Shown piece by piece: positions 1 to 9,700 of a stretch of 64,000 nt of DNA. Made by a program: the position numbers and the translations under genes. Source of the DNA: Salinispora cortesiana (lineage in GTDB: Bacteria > Actinomycetota > Actinomycetes > Mycobacteriales > Micromonosporaceae); contig NZ_AXVR01000023.1 of the NCBI RefSeq assembly GCF_000484695.1, forward strand, positions 1-64,000. Reading direction: 5' to 3'. A model generated the notes under the pieces. That model searched no databases and had not been told where the DNA came from. It worked only from the letters and a program-made list of their open reading frames with translations. How positions within the stretch are numbered: the stretch's first letter is position 1; each line of letters begins with the position of its first letter.

Positions 1-1215
1 GCCGACCGCCTGCAGCCAGGCCTCGTGGCTGGCACCCGCGTTGGCCCAGAGGGTCAGCTTCTTGCCCTCCGGCCAGCCGCCGGCCGCCGCGAGCAGCTCC
101 TTGGCCTTCTCGACGTCCTGCTCACAGTAGGTGCAGATACCCGGGCGAGCGCCGTCGAAGATCGGTGCGACGAAACCGGTGGCGGGAGTGTACCGGCCGT
201 CGAAGACGGCGTCGACGATGGACTGCCGGTCGATCGCCAGCGAGAACGCCTGGCGGATCCGCTTGTCCTTGAAGTCGTCGTTGTACAGCGGCATGCCGAC
301 GTAGTTGAGGCTGTCGCCCTCCTGCTCGTACAGCCGGTCACCAAAGCTGGCCTGGGCATCGTTGAAGCGCTCCGGCGGGATCGTGTACATCACGTCCAGT
401 TCGCCGGCCTGGAAGGCGGCGTAGGCGGAGTTTATGTCGGCGAAGATCCGGTAGTAGATCTCGTCGGGCTTGCCCGGCTCACCATTCCAGGTGTCGCTCC
501 GGACCAGGTTGATCTCGACCTCGTGCTCCCACTGGCCGTCGATCTTGTAGGGGCCGTTGCCGATCGGCGTCTCGTTGCAGGCCTCGATGTCATCGATGCA
601 GGCCTGGGCCATCGGGAAGAACCCCGAATACCCAACCACTGTTGGGAATCCGGTGAAGGGTTCCTTGAGCTCGACGGTGAAGGTCAGGTCGTCAACTTTC
701 TTCAGGCCGGACAGCGTCTCGGCTGTCGGCTCGGGGGCCGTCGCCGGGCCGTCGCCGTCCGGGTCCTTGGGCAGGACCTCGTCGATGCCGGCAATCCGCT
801 TCATGAAGTAGCCGTTGCCCTGGGCGTTCGGCGCGTAGGCGGCGAAGTTCCACGACCGGATGAAGGAGTCGGCGTTGACCGGCTCACCATTATCGAAGGT
901 GTAGCCGTCCTTCAGCTTGATCGTCCAGAGCTTTCGGTCGTCTGACTCAATCGACTCGGCCAAGTCGTTCTCCGGTTCACCGGTGTCGGCGTTGTACCTG
1001 ACCAGACCACGGTAGAGCTGACGAATCACATAGATCGCTGGTTCGTCACTGGCAGCGGACGGCAGCAGGTGTTTCGGCTCTGCGGCATATACCCGCAGTG
1101 TGCCGCCGGTTTGATCGCTTTCTTCGGCTGGGTCGTCGCCGCTGCCGGTGCAGGCGGTGGCCAGCATGACGGTAGCGGTCGCCGTTACTACCACTTTCAG
1201 GAGTTTCCCGCGCAT
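1..1215 (-). CDS. Family 5 extracellular solute-binding lipoprotein, C-terminus outside window
   Basis: The reading frame starts at the ATG at 1213-1215 behind a GGAGG-like site and runs off the left edge, so about 405 residues are seen. The first 20 residues form a lipoprotein signal ending in LATAC, with Cys about residue 21. The mature part carries typical SBP_bac_5 features: NDLAESIE, an LKDGYTFDNGEPV stretch, a FIRSWNFAAY segment and repeated YKIDGQWEHEVEINLVRS-like motifs. The family binds oligopeptides or related solutes outside the membrane and hands them to an ABC permease. The permease genes would lie left of the window, so the substrate cannot be named. Confidence 0.88.
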   Translation of the reverse strand, partial: MRGKLLKVVVTATATVMLATACTGSGDDPAEESDQTGGTLRVYAAEPKHLLPSAASDEPAIYVIRQLYRGLVRYNADTGEPENDLAESIESDDRKLWTIKLKDGYTFDNGEPVNADSFIRSWNFAAYAPNAQGNGYFMKRIAGIDEVLPKDPDGDGPATAPEPTAETLSGLKKVDDLTFTVELKEPFTGFPTVVGYSGFFPMAQACIDDIEACNETPIGNGPYKIDGQWEHEVEINLVRSDTWNGEPGKPDEIYYRIFADINSAYAAFQAGELDVMYTIPPERFNDAQASFGDRLYEQEGDSLNYVGMPLYNDDFKDKRIRQAFSLAIDRQSIVDAVFDGRYTPATGFVAPIFDGARPGICTYCEQDVEKAKELLAAAGGWPEGKKLTLWANAGASHEAWLQAVG

Positions 1216-2191
1216 AGGAGTGCCTCCTCAGGGCGCTCGGCTCACGAGAGTGTCGAAGTGTTTGCCACGGTGACACCAGAAACGTGATGGCGGACAGGCG
1301 TGTTATCAACCCGGTACCTGGCCGGAACTGTGTCTACACCCGTCCCAGAGTTAATCCGCCGAATTTCGGTATTCGTGGTCTCAGAACTCTGGAACTACTC
1401 ATTGGACAACCGGTTGGCGCCGCGTCACCGAACAGTTGGTGTGGCTCGCTGTTCGGTTTACGTCAGGGGCGATACGGCTCGGCGAAGCCGATGATCGGCG
1501 CTGCAGATGCGACTATGCATTGGCTTATCCGTGTTGATTAAACTAATTCATGGAATTTGGCGAGACGGGAAGCAAGGTCCGGATCGAGCCCACGTCACCT
1601 CCTCGCCCACGGCGATCAGTCTCACGGCGTGTTCCGCCCCGATGGCGAACGCCTCGCTGACCTCGGCGGCGGTAGAGCCCAGGCAGCCGACGTCGAGTTC
1701 CGGTGCCCGGTCGGATGCAGTCCACCAGTCAACGAGCGCGGCCGGGCGTTGATCGAGTTGCGCGGTCGTCTCCACCCCGGTCGGCGGTGTCGCTGCTAGG
1801 TCACGAGTCCGCGGGGGAGGGGCTTTCTGCGGACGGTGTGGAGGGCACCGGGGACGGTGTTGCCCCAGCGGCGGCGACACTGAGTGTTCGTGCCAGCCGC
1901 ATAGTCCCCTCGCACCTTTTCGAACCGAGCAAGCCTGTCGTGGTGCCATCACGGCTCGGCGCTCCAGGGCGAGTGGCGCGACCGGCGTAACAGGCGGGAG
2001 CCAGCATTCCAGTTCGGCCGATTCGTTGTCGACGTGCGATCCTACGTCGGTGCTGGGCAGGCCCACCATGGCCGAACGACGGCGATCCGTAGAGCCGTGG
2101 CCGCCGCTCCCTGCTCGCGACGTGTGCCACGCCCGTTGACACGATCGACAGGAGTGAAGCCCCCGCGCCGCAGTGGCGCTGCCATGCGGCC
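1216..2191. other. Low-information stretch with decayed coding remnants
   Basis: There is no convincing intact gene in nearly 1 kb. Positions 1216-1547 contain only short overlapping frames without a plausible start site or protein-like sequence, and could hold the promoter of the solute-binding gene. Positions 1801-2191 read as GC-rich low-complexity frames. A coding-like fragment at 1548-1800 (minus strand) and the FtsX remnant that begins at 2192 suggest a region of gene decay. Confidence 0.5.
1548..1800 (-). pseudogene. Unrecognised coding remnant
   Basis: The last ~80 codons of a minus-strand frame ending at 1548 have strongly G/C-ending codons and protein-like composition (LDVGCLGSTAAEVSEAF, AVRLIAVGEEV). 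The frame upstream of about 1800 becomes Pro/Arg-rich and non-protein-like. I do not recognise the family. It is either the 3' fragment of a broken gene or a chance frame. Nothing nearby supplies the missing N-terminus. Confidence 0.25.
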
Positions 2192-2851
2192 TTGCCCAGG
2201 GCTGTCATGCTGGCCGATATGGCCGCCACGCCGCTGGCGATGGGGGTGACCCTCGCCGCCGTGCAGGTCTTTGGGGCTTCCACCACGCTCGCCGGGGCAC
2301 AACAGCAGTTTGCGGAAGGACTGCGGGCCGACTACACGCTGACCGCCCCGTCCGCCGCGGGGATCTCGCCAGAGGTCGTGGAAGCGGTTTGGGAGACACC
2401 CGGGGTAGCCGTGGTCACACCGGTAGGACGGAGTCAGGCGTTGTTGACATTCCCGTCCGAGGACAGCACCGCAACCAGGGTTTTCGCCGCCCAGGGCGTC
2501 ACACCCGACCGGCTCCCCGAGACCATCGACCTCGCGGTGACCCAGGGCGACATCGCGGAGCTACGAGGCGAGACAGTGGCGTTGAGCCGGATCGCCGCGG
2601 AGACTGTCCGCGGGACCGTCGGCGAGACGATCGAGCTGCGCCTCGGCGACGGCCACCTGCGCAACCCGCGGGTGGTGGCGATCTACGAGAACGGGTTGGG
2701 CTTCGGCGATGTCACCCTCCCCAACGACCTCGTGGTCGCGCACACCACCGCGCAGGTCAACAGCGCGGTGTTGGTCAGCGCCGTGGGCCTTTGGCGGGGC
2801 GTCGTCGCTCTTCCTGGCAGTCGCCGATGGAGGATGGGCATAGATCCGTGA
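2192..2851 (+). pseudogene. FtsX-like ABC permease fragment
   Basis: About 200 residues resemble the periplasmic MacB/FtsX domain found in large actinobacterial ABC permeases: FAEGLRADYTLTAP, ISPEVVEAVWETPGVAVVTP and a GETIELRLGDGHLRNPRVVA strand set. Only part of one preceding membrane helix remains, the following helices are missing, and no ATPase gene is nearby. The frame ends in an unrelated tail (WRGVVALPGSRRWRM). A full permease would be about 800 residues, so this is a remnant. The listed start is TTG and is probably not used. Confidence 0.6.
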
Positions 2852-2946
2852 CTTGGCATGTCATCCTGATGCCGTAACGCGACCATCGCGCGTGACCGTG
2901 GACGGGTTCACCGGATGGCTAGCAGCGTGGGTGATGAGGAGTGTCA

Positions 2947-3864
2947 ATGACGAGCAGTACGCGCTCGAACTCGATCGTCGAGGTCTTTGAGCAGGCCGCC
3001 GCCAGCTACGACCGCACCGAGGTGTCCTATTTCGAACCGTTCGGCACGGCCCTCGTCGGCTGTGCTGGCATTCGAACAGGTGAGCGGGTCCTCGACGTTG
3101 GCTGCGGCCGCGGAGCTGTTCTCCTTCCCGCCGCCGCTGCCACCGGACCGACCGGCCACGTCACTGGCATCGATCTCGCCCCGACGATGGTGAAGCTCAC
3201 CGCCGACGACGCTGCCCGAGCCGGCCTGACCCAGGTCGAGGTCCGGGTTGGCGACGCCCAACAGCCGGGCTTCCCGCCCCACAGCTTCGACGTGGTACTG
3301 GCCGGGATGGTCGTCTTCCTGCTGCCGGAGCCGGACAAGGCCCTGCGGGCGTACGCGCGATTGCTACGCCCCATGGGACGGCTGGTGGTGAGCACTCCTG
3401 GCGCCTACGATCCGGTCTTCGTCGCCGCGATGGACGCCCTGGCCGCGCACCTACCGGCGGAGCAGCCGCCGCCCGCGCCGACCGCCGGCCCATTCGACGA
3501 TGAACAGACGATCACGGCGACGATGGTGGCGGCCGGCCTCGACGTCGCCGCGATCAGCGAGCATCGAGTCGAGAGCAGGTTCCAGGATGTGAACCACTGG
3601 ATGCGGTGGATGTGGTCGCACGGCGGGCGGGCACTGCTACAACACTTGCCGGCCGATCGGCTCGACGCGGCGACCGCCGACGCGGCGCGGGTGCTGGAAT
3701 CCGCCCGTGCACCCGAGGGGGAGCTGTCCCTGACCACCGTGGGGCGCATCACCGTCGCGGTGCCCCGGTCGCGCCCGGCGCGTCGCGACGCGGATCTTCC
3801 GGACCCGAGCCATGGATCCGCGGCTAGCGCAGCTGGGCCATCTCGTGTAGATGATCGAAAATGA
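2947..3864 (+). CDS. Class I SAM-dependent methyltransferase
   Basis: A 305-residue protein with the Rossmann SAM motif I VLDVGCGRGAVLLPAAAA about residues 46-63, acidic motif GIDLAPTMV, motif FDVVLAGMVVF and the LRPMGRLVVSTPG strand typical of Methyltransf_11/UbiE-like enzymes. ATG 2947 is preferred over GTG 2941 because GAGGA at 2936-2940 is then six bases upstream. The C-terminal ~35 residues after VGRITVAVPRS are charged and disordered, and run into the decayed NUDIX gene on the other strand. The tail may therefore be acquired read-through. The substrate is unknown and no pathway partner is adjacent. Confidence 0.8.
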   Translation: MTSSTRSNSIVEVFEQAAASYDRTEVSYFEPFGTALVGCAGIRTGERVLDVGCGRGAVLLPAAAATGPTGHVTGIDLAPTMVKLTADDAARAGLTQVEVRVGDAQQPGFPPHSFDVVLAGMVVFLLPEPDKALRAYARLLRPMGRLVVSTPGAYDPVFVAAMDALAAHLPAEQPPPAPTAGPFDDEQTITATMVAAGLDVAAISEHRVESRFQDVNHWMRWMWSHGGRALLQHLPADRLDAATADAARVLESARAPEGELSLTTVGRITVAVPRSRPARRDADLPDPSHGSAASAAGPSRVDDRK

Positions 3865-4038
3865 TTTGATCGACTGGGAGACCCAGTGGTGGTCGGCGTG
3901 GGTGAGCCAGACGATCTCCTCGATCTCGCCGCTGGGTTTGCCGCCCGGGATGTAGTGGACGTCCTTTCCGCGCGATCGGGAGCTGAGGATCGTGTCGCTT
4001 TCGAGGTGGATCCAGGCGATCTTGTCGATGGTGGTCAT
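3824..4038 (-). pseudogene. Decayed NUDIX hydrolase
   Basis: Starting at the ATG at 4038 the frame reads like the N-terminus of a small NUDIX protein (KIAWIHLESDTILSSRSRGK, then VHYIPGGKP). It then jumps straight to the C-terminal segment (EIEEIVWLTHADHHWVS), so the Nudix box and about 50 surrounding residues are deleted. Near 3880 a single-base loss moves the expected ending PVDQIIFDHLHEMAQLR into the next frame, where it reads to a stop at 3824. Internal deletion plus frameshift make it non-functional. It overlaps the 3' end of the methyltransferase gene. Confidence 0.75.
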
Positions 4039-4118
4039 GTGGCACTCCAGAGTGGCCAGCTTTGTTCGTCCATGCTGGCATCACTGCAGCCCGAGCGAGA
4101 TTGGCTAGTGTCGCGGTG

Positions 4119-4595
4119 ATGGAGGCAATCTATCGGCCGGCAGCGCGGGTGATCTGTCTGGACGCTGCGCGCCGCGTGCTTATGCTGCGTTGGCATGATC
4201 CAGTTGACCGGGTATGGCTGTGGGAACCGCCTGGTGGCGGTATCGAGCCGGGTGAGACGCCGCTGGTGGCAGCACGACGGGAGTTGCTGGAGGAGACCGG
4301 GCTGGACCCCGGGGCGGTCCTTGACCGGTCGGTGCCGGTCGAGCGGGACGTGCGGTGGAAGGGGAGACGGTATGTCGGTCCGGAGCACTTCTTCGTGGCG
4401 TACTTTGCTGCGGACCGGCCCTCGCTGACCCGGACGGGCCTGCTCCCTGACGAGCAGGTTGAGCTGCATTCGCACGCGTGGGTGTCGTGGTCGGACCTGA
4501 CCTCGCTTTCAGATCCAGTCGAGCCGCCGCAACTGCTGACCGTGCTTTGCGCGCTGCAGCCGGATGGCCCCTGGTGCGAGGCACCTAGCGGCTAA
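4119..4595 (+). CDS. NUDIX hydrolase
   Basis: A 158-residue protein with a complete Nudix box, G-x5-E-x7-REUxEExGU, seen as GGIEPGETPLVAARRELLEETGL about residues 40-62 (quoted in two overlapping parts: GGIEPGETPLVAARR and RELLEETGL). The family hydrolyses nucleoside diphosphates linked to another group, using divalent metal held by the box glutamates. The frame is open upstream to 4062, but ATG 4119 matches the usual length and the EAIYRPAARVICLD strand start. It lies divergently next to the decayed NUDIX copy. The exact substrate is unknown. Confidence 0.85.
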   Translation: MEAIYRPAARVICLDAARRVLMLRWHDPVDRVWLWEPPGGGIEPGETPLVAARRELLEETGLDPGAVLDRSVPVERDVRWKGRRYVGPEHFFVAYFAADRPSLTRTGLLPDEQVELHSHAWVSWSDLTSLSDPVEPPQLLTVLCALQPDGPWCEAPSG

Positions 4596-4618
4596 CGACG
4601 GTGGCCGTGCCACTCTGC

Positions 4619-4843
4619 CTAGGTCCAGGACAGATAGCGGTGATAGAGGCCGGATTCCTTGTGGACCTGTGCGAGTTGGGCGTCCGCCTCGGCCATGAGT
4701 GCCGCCAGGTAGAGGCGGAGCGCGACCCGGTTGTCGCGATACTCGGTCAGGAGGGCGACTCGGGCCGGCGGGCATGGCCACTCGGCCCGACAAGTCTCGC
4801 AGCCCCACAGCGGGCGCATCGGCAGATGTGCCCGGTCGGTCAC
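4619..4843 (-). CDS. Small conserved actinobacterial protein with Cys motifs
   Basis: A 74-residue protein beginning MTDRAHLPMRPLWGC, with a CxxCxxxWPC cluster (CETCRAEWPC) that could bind zinc. The second half is helical (RVALRLYLAALMAEADAQL). Proteins of this type are common in Micromonosporaceae near XRE/DUF397 regulators, from general knowledge. Its start overlaps the stop of the upstream gene (4840-5034) by four bases, so it is the last gene of a translationally coupled minus-strand set. Function unknown. Confidence 0.65.
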   Translation of the reverse strand: MTDRAHLPMRPLWGCETCRAEWPCPPARVALLTEYRDNRVALRLYLAALMAEADAQLAQVHKESGLYHRYLSWT

Positions 4844-5034
4844 CGGAATGCCCCGATCACGATGGCGGTGACGACGATTACCACGATCAGCGCGGTGACC
4901 AGCTTCTGCCGGGCGGTGGGTGGGTTGATGTCCGGCGGATACTCCGGGTGCACTCGGTCACCGTCCGGCAATCGGGGTGGGCCGGACGGGTCACGGCGGG
5001 GACGCAACTCCTCGGGTCTGCTGTGGTCGGCCAT
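4840..5034 (-). CDS. Small single-pass membrane protein
   Basis: 64 residues. The N-terminal half is hydrophilic and proline-rich. The C-terminal half is one hydrophobic helix (LVTALIVVIVVTAIVIGAF) ending two residues before the stop, so the protein should sit in the membrane with a cytoplasmic N-terminus. The start abuts the stop of the upstream small gene and the end overlaps the next start. Function unknown. It belongs to the same four-gene coupled group. Confidence 0.6.
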   Translation of the reverse strand: MADHSRPEELRPRRDPSGPPRLPDGDRVHPEYPPDINPPTARQKLVTALIVVIVVTAIVIGAFR

Positions 5035-5243
5035 CAGAGCCTCCGCAGCCCGGTGAGCACCGCTTCAAGGACATCGTCAGTGGGGTGCTGGGTGTAGACG
5101 ACGCGGGCCCGACCGACCGCGCGAAAACCGGACAGCAGCAGCTCAAGTTCCTCCTCAGACGTGATGGGCGGACGCTGAGATTTGATCAATTCAGCGAGTG
5201 CGGCTCGAGATGTCCGTTTTGGTAGGTCCTCTGCGGGGATCAT
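5034..5243 (-). CDS. Small hypothetical protein
   Basis: A 69-residue, mostly helical and charged protein (LAELIKSQRPPITSEEELEL, then AVGRARVVYTQHPTDDVLEA). It begins at 5243 and overlaps the upstream gene's end at 5240-5243, which is typical of coupled translation. No recognised domain. Codon choice is G/C-ending and consistent with a real gene. Confidence 0.55.
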   Translation of the reverse strand: MIPAEDLPKRTSRAALAELIKSQRPPITSEEELELLLSGFRAVGRARVVYTQHPTDDVLEAVLTGLRRL

Positions 5244-5401
5244 CCTTGCCTCCTATCGAAGTTTGAGCGGGGGTGGTCGTGGGACCGCAGGCAGCGTTTC
5301 GTCTCGCCACACGTCGGGCACCAAGTGCCAGACTTTCGAGAGATCAACAGTCCTGTGGCCAGGCCAATCATCAGCGTCAACCCAGCGGCAGTTATTGACA
5401 C
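5240..5401 (-). CDS. Small membrane protein with a CxxC motif
   Basis: 53 residues from the GTG at 5399-5401. This start is chosen because GGGAGG lies five bases upstream; a longer frame to 5461 lacks such a site. The protein has one membrane helix (ITAAGLTLMIGLATGLLI) followed by a short positively charged tail with CPTCGETKRC, a possible metal-binding knuckle. It is the first gene of the four-gene minus-strand group and diverges from the XRE regulator across 162 bp. Function unknown. Confidence 0.55.
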   Translation of the reverse strand: MSITAAGLTLMIGLATGLLISRKSGTWCPTCGETKRCLRSHDHPRSNFDRRQG

Positions 5402-5501
5402 CTCGGCCTCCCGACGGCACGTCGATGTCATCATGCTGGGCCCAGGGGGGAGGTGATGCAATATTCCTCAGCGGGGTTTGCTGGAGAACATTGACCGTGG
5501 C

Positions 5502-5525
5502 GGAAGTTTCCTGGAAAGTATTCCA
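5502..5525. promoter_or_regulatory. Overlapping palindromes upstream of XRE regulator (candidate operator)
   Basis: Three overlapping dyads occupy 24 bases: GGAAGTTTCC (5502-5511), TTTCCTGGAAA (5507-5517) and TGGAAAGTATTCCA (5512-5525). They lie 38 bases before the XRE start and between divergent genes. That is a natural position for autoregulation by the HTH protein, but binding is inferred. Confidence 0.5.
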
Positions 5526-5563
5526 TCAAGCGTGTGCATGTGTTCCGCCACGGAAGGAGGATC

Positions 5564-6451
5564 ATGGAATCAGATGCGGGATCGACGGGGCCCCGAAGGC
5601 AGCTCGGTAGGTTTCTGCGGTCGCAACGGGAGAGTGCCAACATCACGATCAAGGCGGCGGCGGATGAGTTGGAGTGCAGCCCGCAGAAGATCTGGCGCAT
5701 TGAGAAGGGAGCCGTCCCGGTTCGTGCTACGGATGTCAAGATCCTCTGTCAGCTTTACGAAGCCACAGCGGACATGACGGCAGGTTTGGTCGCCTTGGCG
5801 CGAGAAACCAAGGCCAAAGGGTGGTGGCACGCGTACGGGGATGCCGTCCCGGGTTGGTTTGAGCTGTACGTGGGCCTAGAAGGTGCTGCCACCCGTGTAC
5901 GTAAGTACGAGCCGGCGTTGATCCCCGGCCTACTTCAGGCGCACGCGTACATGGAATCGGTGGTCCGAGCGGATCGGCCTGACCTGGAAGATGCGGATGT
6001 CGAGCGACGTATGGCGGTGAAGCTGGAGCGGCAGGGCCTACTGTCACGTCACTTTCCCCCGCCGCCCCATCTGGAGGTGATCATCTGTGAAGGGGCGCTG
6101 CGGCGCACCCCCGCTGTTCCTGGCGCAATGGCACAGCAGTTGTGGCACCTGCTCAAGGCGAACGAGCGATCCCACGTCAGTGTGAGGGCACTGCCCCTCG
6201 AGGCCGGGCCACACCGAGCGTCGGTTTCGGGGGCGTTCACTATCTTGGACTTCCCACCAGACGAGGCTGGCAGACACGAGCCATCGACAATATACAGTGA
6301 GTCACTGACCGGGGCGCTCTACCTCGACAAGCCCGGCGAGACCGAAACGTACAATGCAGTGTGGGCAGAGCTAGCGGAAAAGGCTCTTGACCCGGACGAG
6401 ACAGACAAGTTTGTCACCACACTGATCGAGGAGATGAATAACCGTGAGTAA
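5564..6451 (+). CDS. XRE-family regulator with DUF5753 domain
   Basis: 295 residues. ATG 5564 follows a very strong AAGGAGG four bases upstream. An HTH_3-type DNA-binding region covers roughly residues 10-65 (LGRFLRSQRESANI, CSPQKIWRIEKG). The rest matches the DUF5753 ligand/partner region (GWWHAYGDAVPGWFELYVGL, LIPGLLQAHAYM, RQGLLSR, YLDKPGE). Such proteins pair with a small DUF397 protein in actinobacteria and control developmental or antibiotic genes. Here the DUF397 start lies inside its last codons. The palindromes at 5502-5525 are a likely binding site. Confidence 0.92.
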   Translation: MESDAGSTGPRRQLGRFLRSQRESANITIKAAADELECSPQKIWRIEKGAVPVRATDVKILCQLYEATADMTAGLVALARETKAKGWWHAYGDAVPGWFELYVGLEGAATRVRKYEPALIPGLLQAHAYMESVVRADRPDLEDADVERRMAVKLERQGLLSRHFPPPPHLEVIICEGALRRTPAVPGAMAQQLWHLLKANERSHVSVRALPLEAGPHRASVSGAFTILDFPPDEAGRHEPSTIYSESLTGALYLDKPGETETYNAVWAELAEKALDPDETDKFVTTLIEEMNNRE

Positions 6452-6632
6452 CCTAGCCAGCGCCGTCTGGCGCAAGTCCACCCGCAGCGGCGCGAATGGA
6501 GACTGCGTCGAAGTTGCGGACACCCTTCCTGATCTCGTGGGTGTTCGGGACTCCAAGGATCCGATCGGACCGGCCCTGGTGTTCGGTCCGGCGGCGTGGC
6601 GGGTCTTCGTGCGCCACATCAAGCAGCACTGA
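6444..6632 (+). CDS. DUF397 domain protein
   Basis: 62 residues beginning at GTG 6444, overlapping the end of the XRE gene by eight bases. The characteristic DUF397 pattern is present: WRKSTRSGANGDCVEVAD, then VGVRDSKDPIGPALVF and a final W-x-F segment (AAWRVFVRHIK). DUF397 proteins act with XRE-DUF5753 partners, probably as a modulator of DNA binding. Coupled expression is implied by the overlap. Confidence 0.92.
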   Translation: MSNLASAVWRKSTRSGANGDCVEVADTLPDLVGVRDSKDPIGPALVFGPAAWRVFVRHIKQH

Positions 6633-6674
6633 CCAGCCGCAGGAAGCCCGGCTTCCGGGGATCTGGACGGCAGC

Positions 6675-6708
6675 CGAAGGCCCGGCCCACTCGGGGGCCG
6701 GGCCTTCG
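6675..6708. terminator. Bidirectional terminator between DUF397 and GH3 genes
   Basis: A perfect 14-bp stem (CGAAGGCCCGGCCC and its complement) with a six-base loop ACTCGG sits between two convergent genes. No T-run follows, as is usual in high-GC actinobacteria. Confidence 0.8.
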
Positions 6709-6767
6709 TGCTGTGCTGGGCGGCGTCCGGGTTCGGTTGATCCCGGGCGCCGCCGAGCTGGCTGCGG

Positions 6768-9700
6768 TCAGCCGGCCGCGATCCGCCAGGCCGCGGCGAG
6801 CTTCCACGTCGCCGTGGTCGGCTTGCCGGTCAGGAGCGCGTGCTCCGCGTCCGAGGTCAGGGTGGAGGTTCGCGTCGCCGAGGGGGCGGTGACACCCTCT
6901 CGTACGATCGCTGCCTGCGTGACATCTCGGAGCGTCGACACCAGCAGCTCGTGCTGCGCCGCGTTGTCCCGGCTGCTGAGGGCCAGCAGGGTGGAGACCG
7001 CCGTCAGCTCGGTGACCACCCGCCGCTCGTCGCGGACCGAGCCGTCGTCATGCCAGGAGCGCTCGTTGCGCAGCGACCGGTCCAGCACCTTCACCGCGGC
7101 CCGGGTCCAGCCATCCTGCTCGATCTCGGCCAACTCGGCCCGCAGCTCGTGCAGCCGGTCTCGGGTCGCGTCGGTGCGTAGGCCCCAGCCGTACGGGTAG
7201 AGCGGGTCGTAGCTGGCATCACCGACGTTGATCGGCTCCTGGTCCAATGAACGCGGCCAGGAGACCGGTAGTTGACCGGTGAAGGGCTGCTCGCCGAAGA
7301 GCACGTCGGCGACGCCGGCGCCCTCGGTGCCGGGCAGCCAGGAGGCCACCACGGCGTCGGCGGGGGCGAGTGCGTCGTCGAGTACGAGCGGACGACCGGA
7401 GACCACCAGTACCACGCAGTTGTCCACCGCTGAGCAGACCGTGTTGACCGTGTCCTGTTCGGCGGCGCTCAACGTCATGGTGAAGCCGTTGTTGCCGACG
7501 TCGCCCATGCCCTCCGCGTACGGCTGCTCGCCCACCACGACGACGGCCCGGTCGTGCCCGTCCATTGGGGCGGAGGCGTCGGCGCTGTAGGTGACCTCGG
7601 CCTCCGGCGCGACCTGTTGGATGCCGTCGAGGATGCTGGTGCCGGGGGTGATGTCGCCGTTGCCGCCCTGCCAGGTGATGGTCCAGCCGCCGGTCTGCGC
7701 GCCGATGTCGTCGGCGATGCTGCCGGCGACGTAGAGCTTGCCGGTGTTGGCCAGCGGCAGCACCTGATCGGTGTTGCGGAGCAGCACCTGGGACTTCGCG
7801 GCGGCCTCGCGGGCCACCGCCCGGTTCTCCGGCGAGCCCACGCCGGCCAGGTTGGTCCGGTCGGTGAACGGCTGCTCGAAGAGCCCGAGGTGGAACTTCT
7901 GGGTCAGGATCCGGCTGACCGCGTCGTCGATGCGGGACATCGGGATGTTCCCGGCCTCGATCTCGCCGAGCAGCGTCTCCTCGAAGCGCTGGTACTCGTT
8001 CGGCACCATGATCATGTCCAGTCCGGCGTTGATCGAGATGCGTACGTCGCTGTCGTAGTCCCCGGGGATCTGGTCGATCGCGGCGTAGTCGCTGATCAGG
8101 AAGCCGTCGAAGCCGATCTCCTGCTTCAGCACGTCGGTGAGCAACTCCTTGTGGGCGTGCATCTTGACCGGGTTGCCGACCCCGTCCTCGGTGAAGTCGA
8201 CGCTGGAGTACGACGGCATGATCGTTCCGGCGTTGTGCTTCCGCACCGCCGGAATGTACGGGTCCAGGTGGACCCGGTCGAACTCTTCCCGGCTCATGAC
8301 CACAACGCCCTGGTCGATTGGGTACCCACCGTTGCCCGGCCGGTACTCGGTCCCGCCATCGCCGGCGTAGTGCTTCACCGAGGCGAGCACCCGGTCGGCG
8401 TCCTTCCGGTCGGCCAGCGCGTGGCCCTGGAGCCCGTCGATCACCGTTTCGTTGGCGATCACCAACGCCGGGTCCTCCCCGTACGCCTCGTAGGTGCGTC
8501 CCCACCGGTCGTCGCGAGCGACGCAGGCGCAGGGTGCGAACGACCACTGCGGACCGGTCGCCCGGGTCTCCTCGGCGGTGACGTGCCCGACCCGTTCGAC
8601 CAGCTCCGGGTCCCGAGCCGCGCCGAGCCCGATGTTGTGCGGGAAGATCGTGGTGCCCTGGACGTTGCTGTGGCCGTGCACCGCGTCCACGCCGTAGAGC
8701 AGCGGGATCTGCAGTCGGGTCTGCAGGGTGTACGTCTGGTACCCGTCGACCATGTCCGCCCAGGACTCCGGGGTGTTCGGGGTGGGCGTCGAGCCGCCAC
8801 CGGAGAGCAGCGAGCCGAGTCGCCAGGTGGCCAGGTCGTTCGGCGAGTCGAGGGCGTTCCGCTCGGCCTGGGTCATCTGGCCGACCTTCTCCTCGACCGA
8901 CATCCGCCCGAGCAGGTCGGCGACCCGCTCCGCAACCGGCCGGGAGGTGTCCAGGTATGGCAGGCCGTGCGCGTTGAGCACGATGTTCGGTGGGCTTTCG
9001 GGTACGCCGATGCCGTTGCCGGAGAGGGTCAGCGGGATGGTTTCCGCGACCTCTGCCTGCTCGTCGGAGCGGGTCTGGACGGTGATCTGCCGGGTGGTTC
9101 CGGAGGCGGTGCCGGCGGGGAAGACGAACTCTCCCTCGACCGCCTCGTAGTCCTCACCGGCGGTGGCCGTGCCGGCGCCGGTGGCGTACCGCAGCGTCAC
9201 CTCGTCTTCCAGCGGCGCGTCATCGATGTTGGTGAGCTGGATCGTGACGGTGGTCGACTCGCCCTCGTCGAGGAGGCTGACCGCTGGGTCGGCAGCCACC
9301 CGCACCGTCGGCCCGACCTGCGGGACGCCGTAGACCTCAACGTCGTCGATGCGGAAGGTGTCGGCGTAGCCGGAGCCGGGCTGCATCGCGTAGCCCCACA
9401 TCTGGTTGAGGTCCAGCTCCTGGTTGATGCCGCCGATGGGTTGATAGTCGGTGCGGTACTTGAACTGCGAGAACGGGAGCTCGACCAGGCGCCAGCCGAC
9501 CCAGTCCTCGGTGAAGCTGGTGATCCAGAGCTCGCTGTGATCGGCGTCCACCCCGCCGTCTTTGATCTCCACGTCGATGCGGCGCCCGGCGCCGGGCGCG
9601 GCCGGTGGCACGGTCAGCGGGCTGAAGTACCAGAACCGGAACCCGCCGAAGCTGCTCCAGTCCTGCGGCTCGGTGTTGAAGCTCAGGTTCTGCCCGAAGC

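Noticed and set aside
1284..1541. Short plus-strand frames after the solute-binding gene promoter
   Set aside because: No ribosome-binding sites, several overlapping alternatives, and no protein-like pattern.
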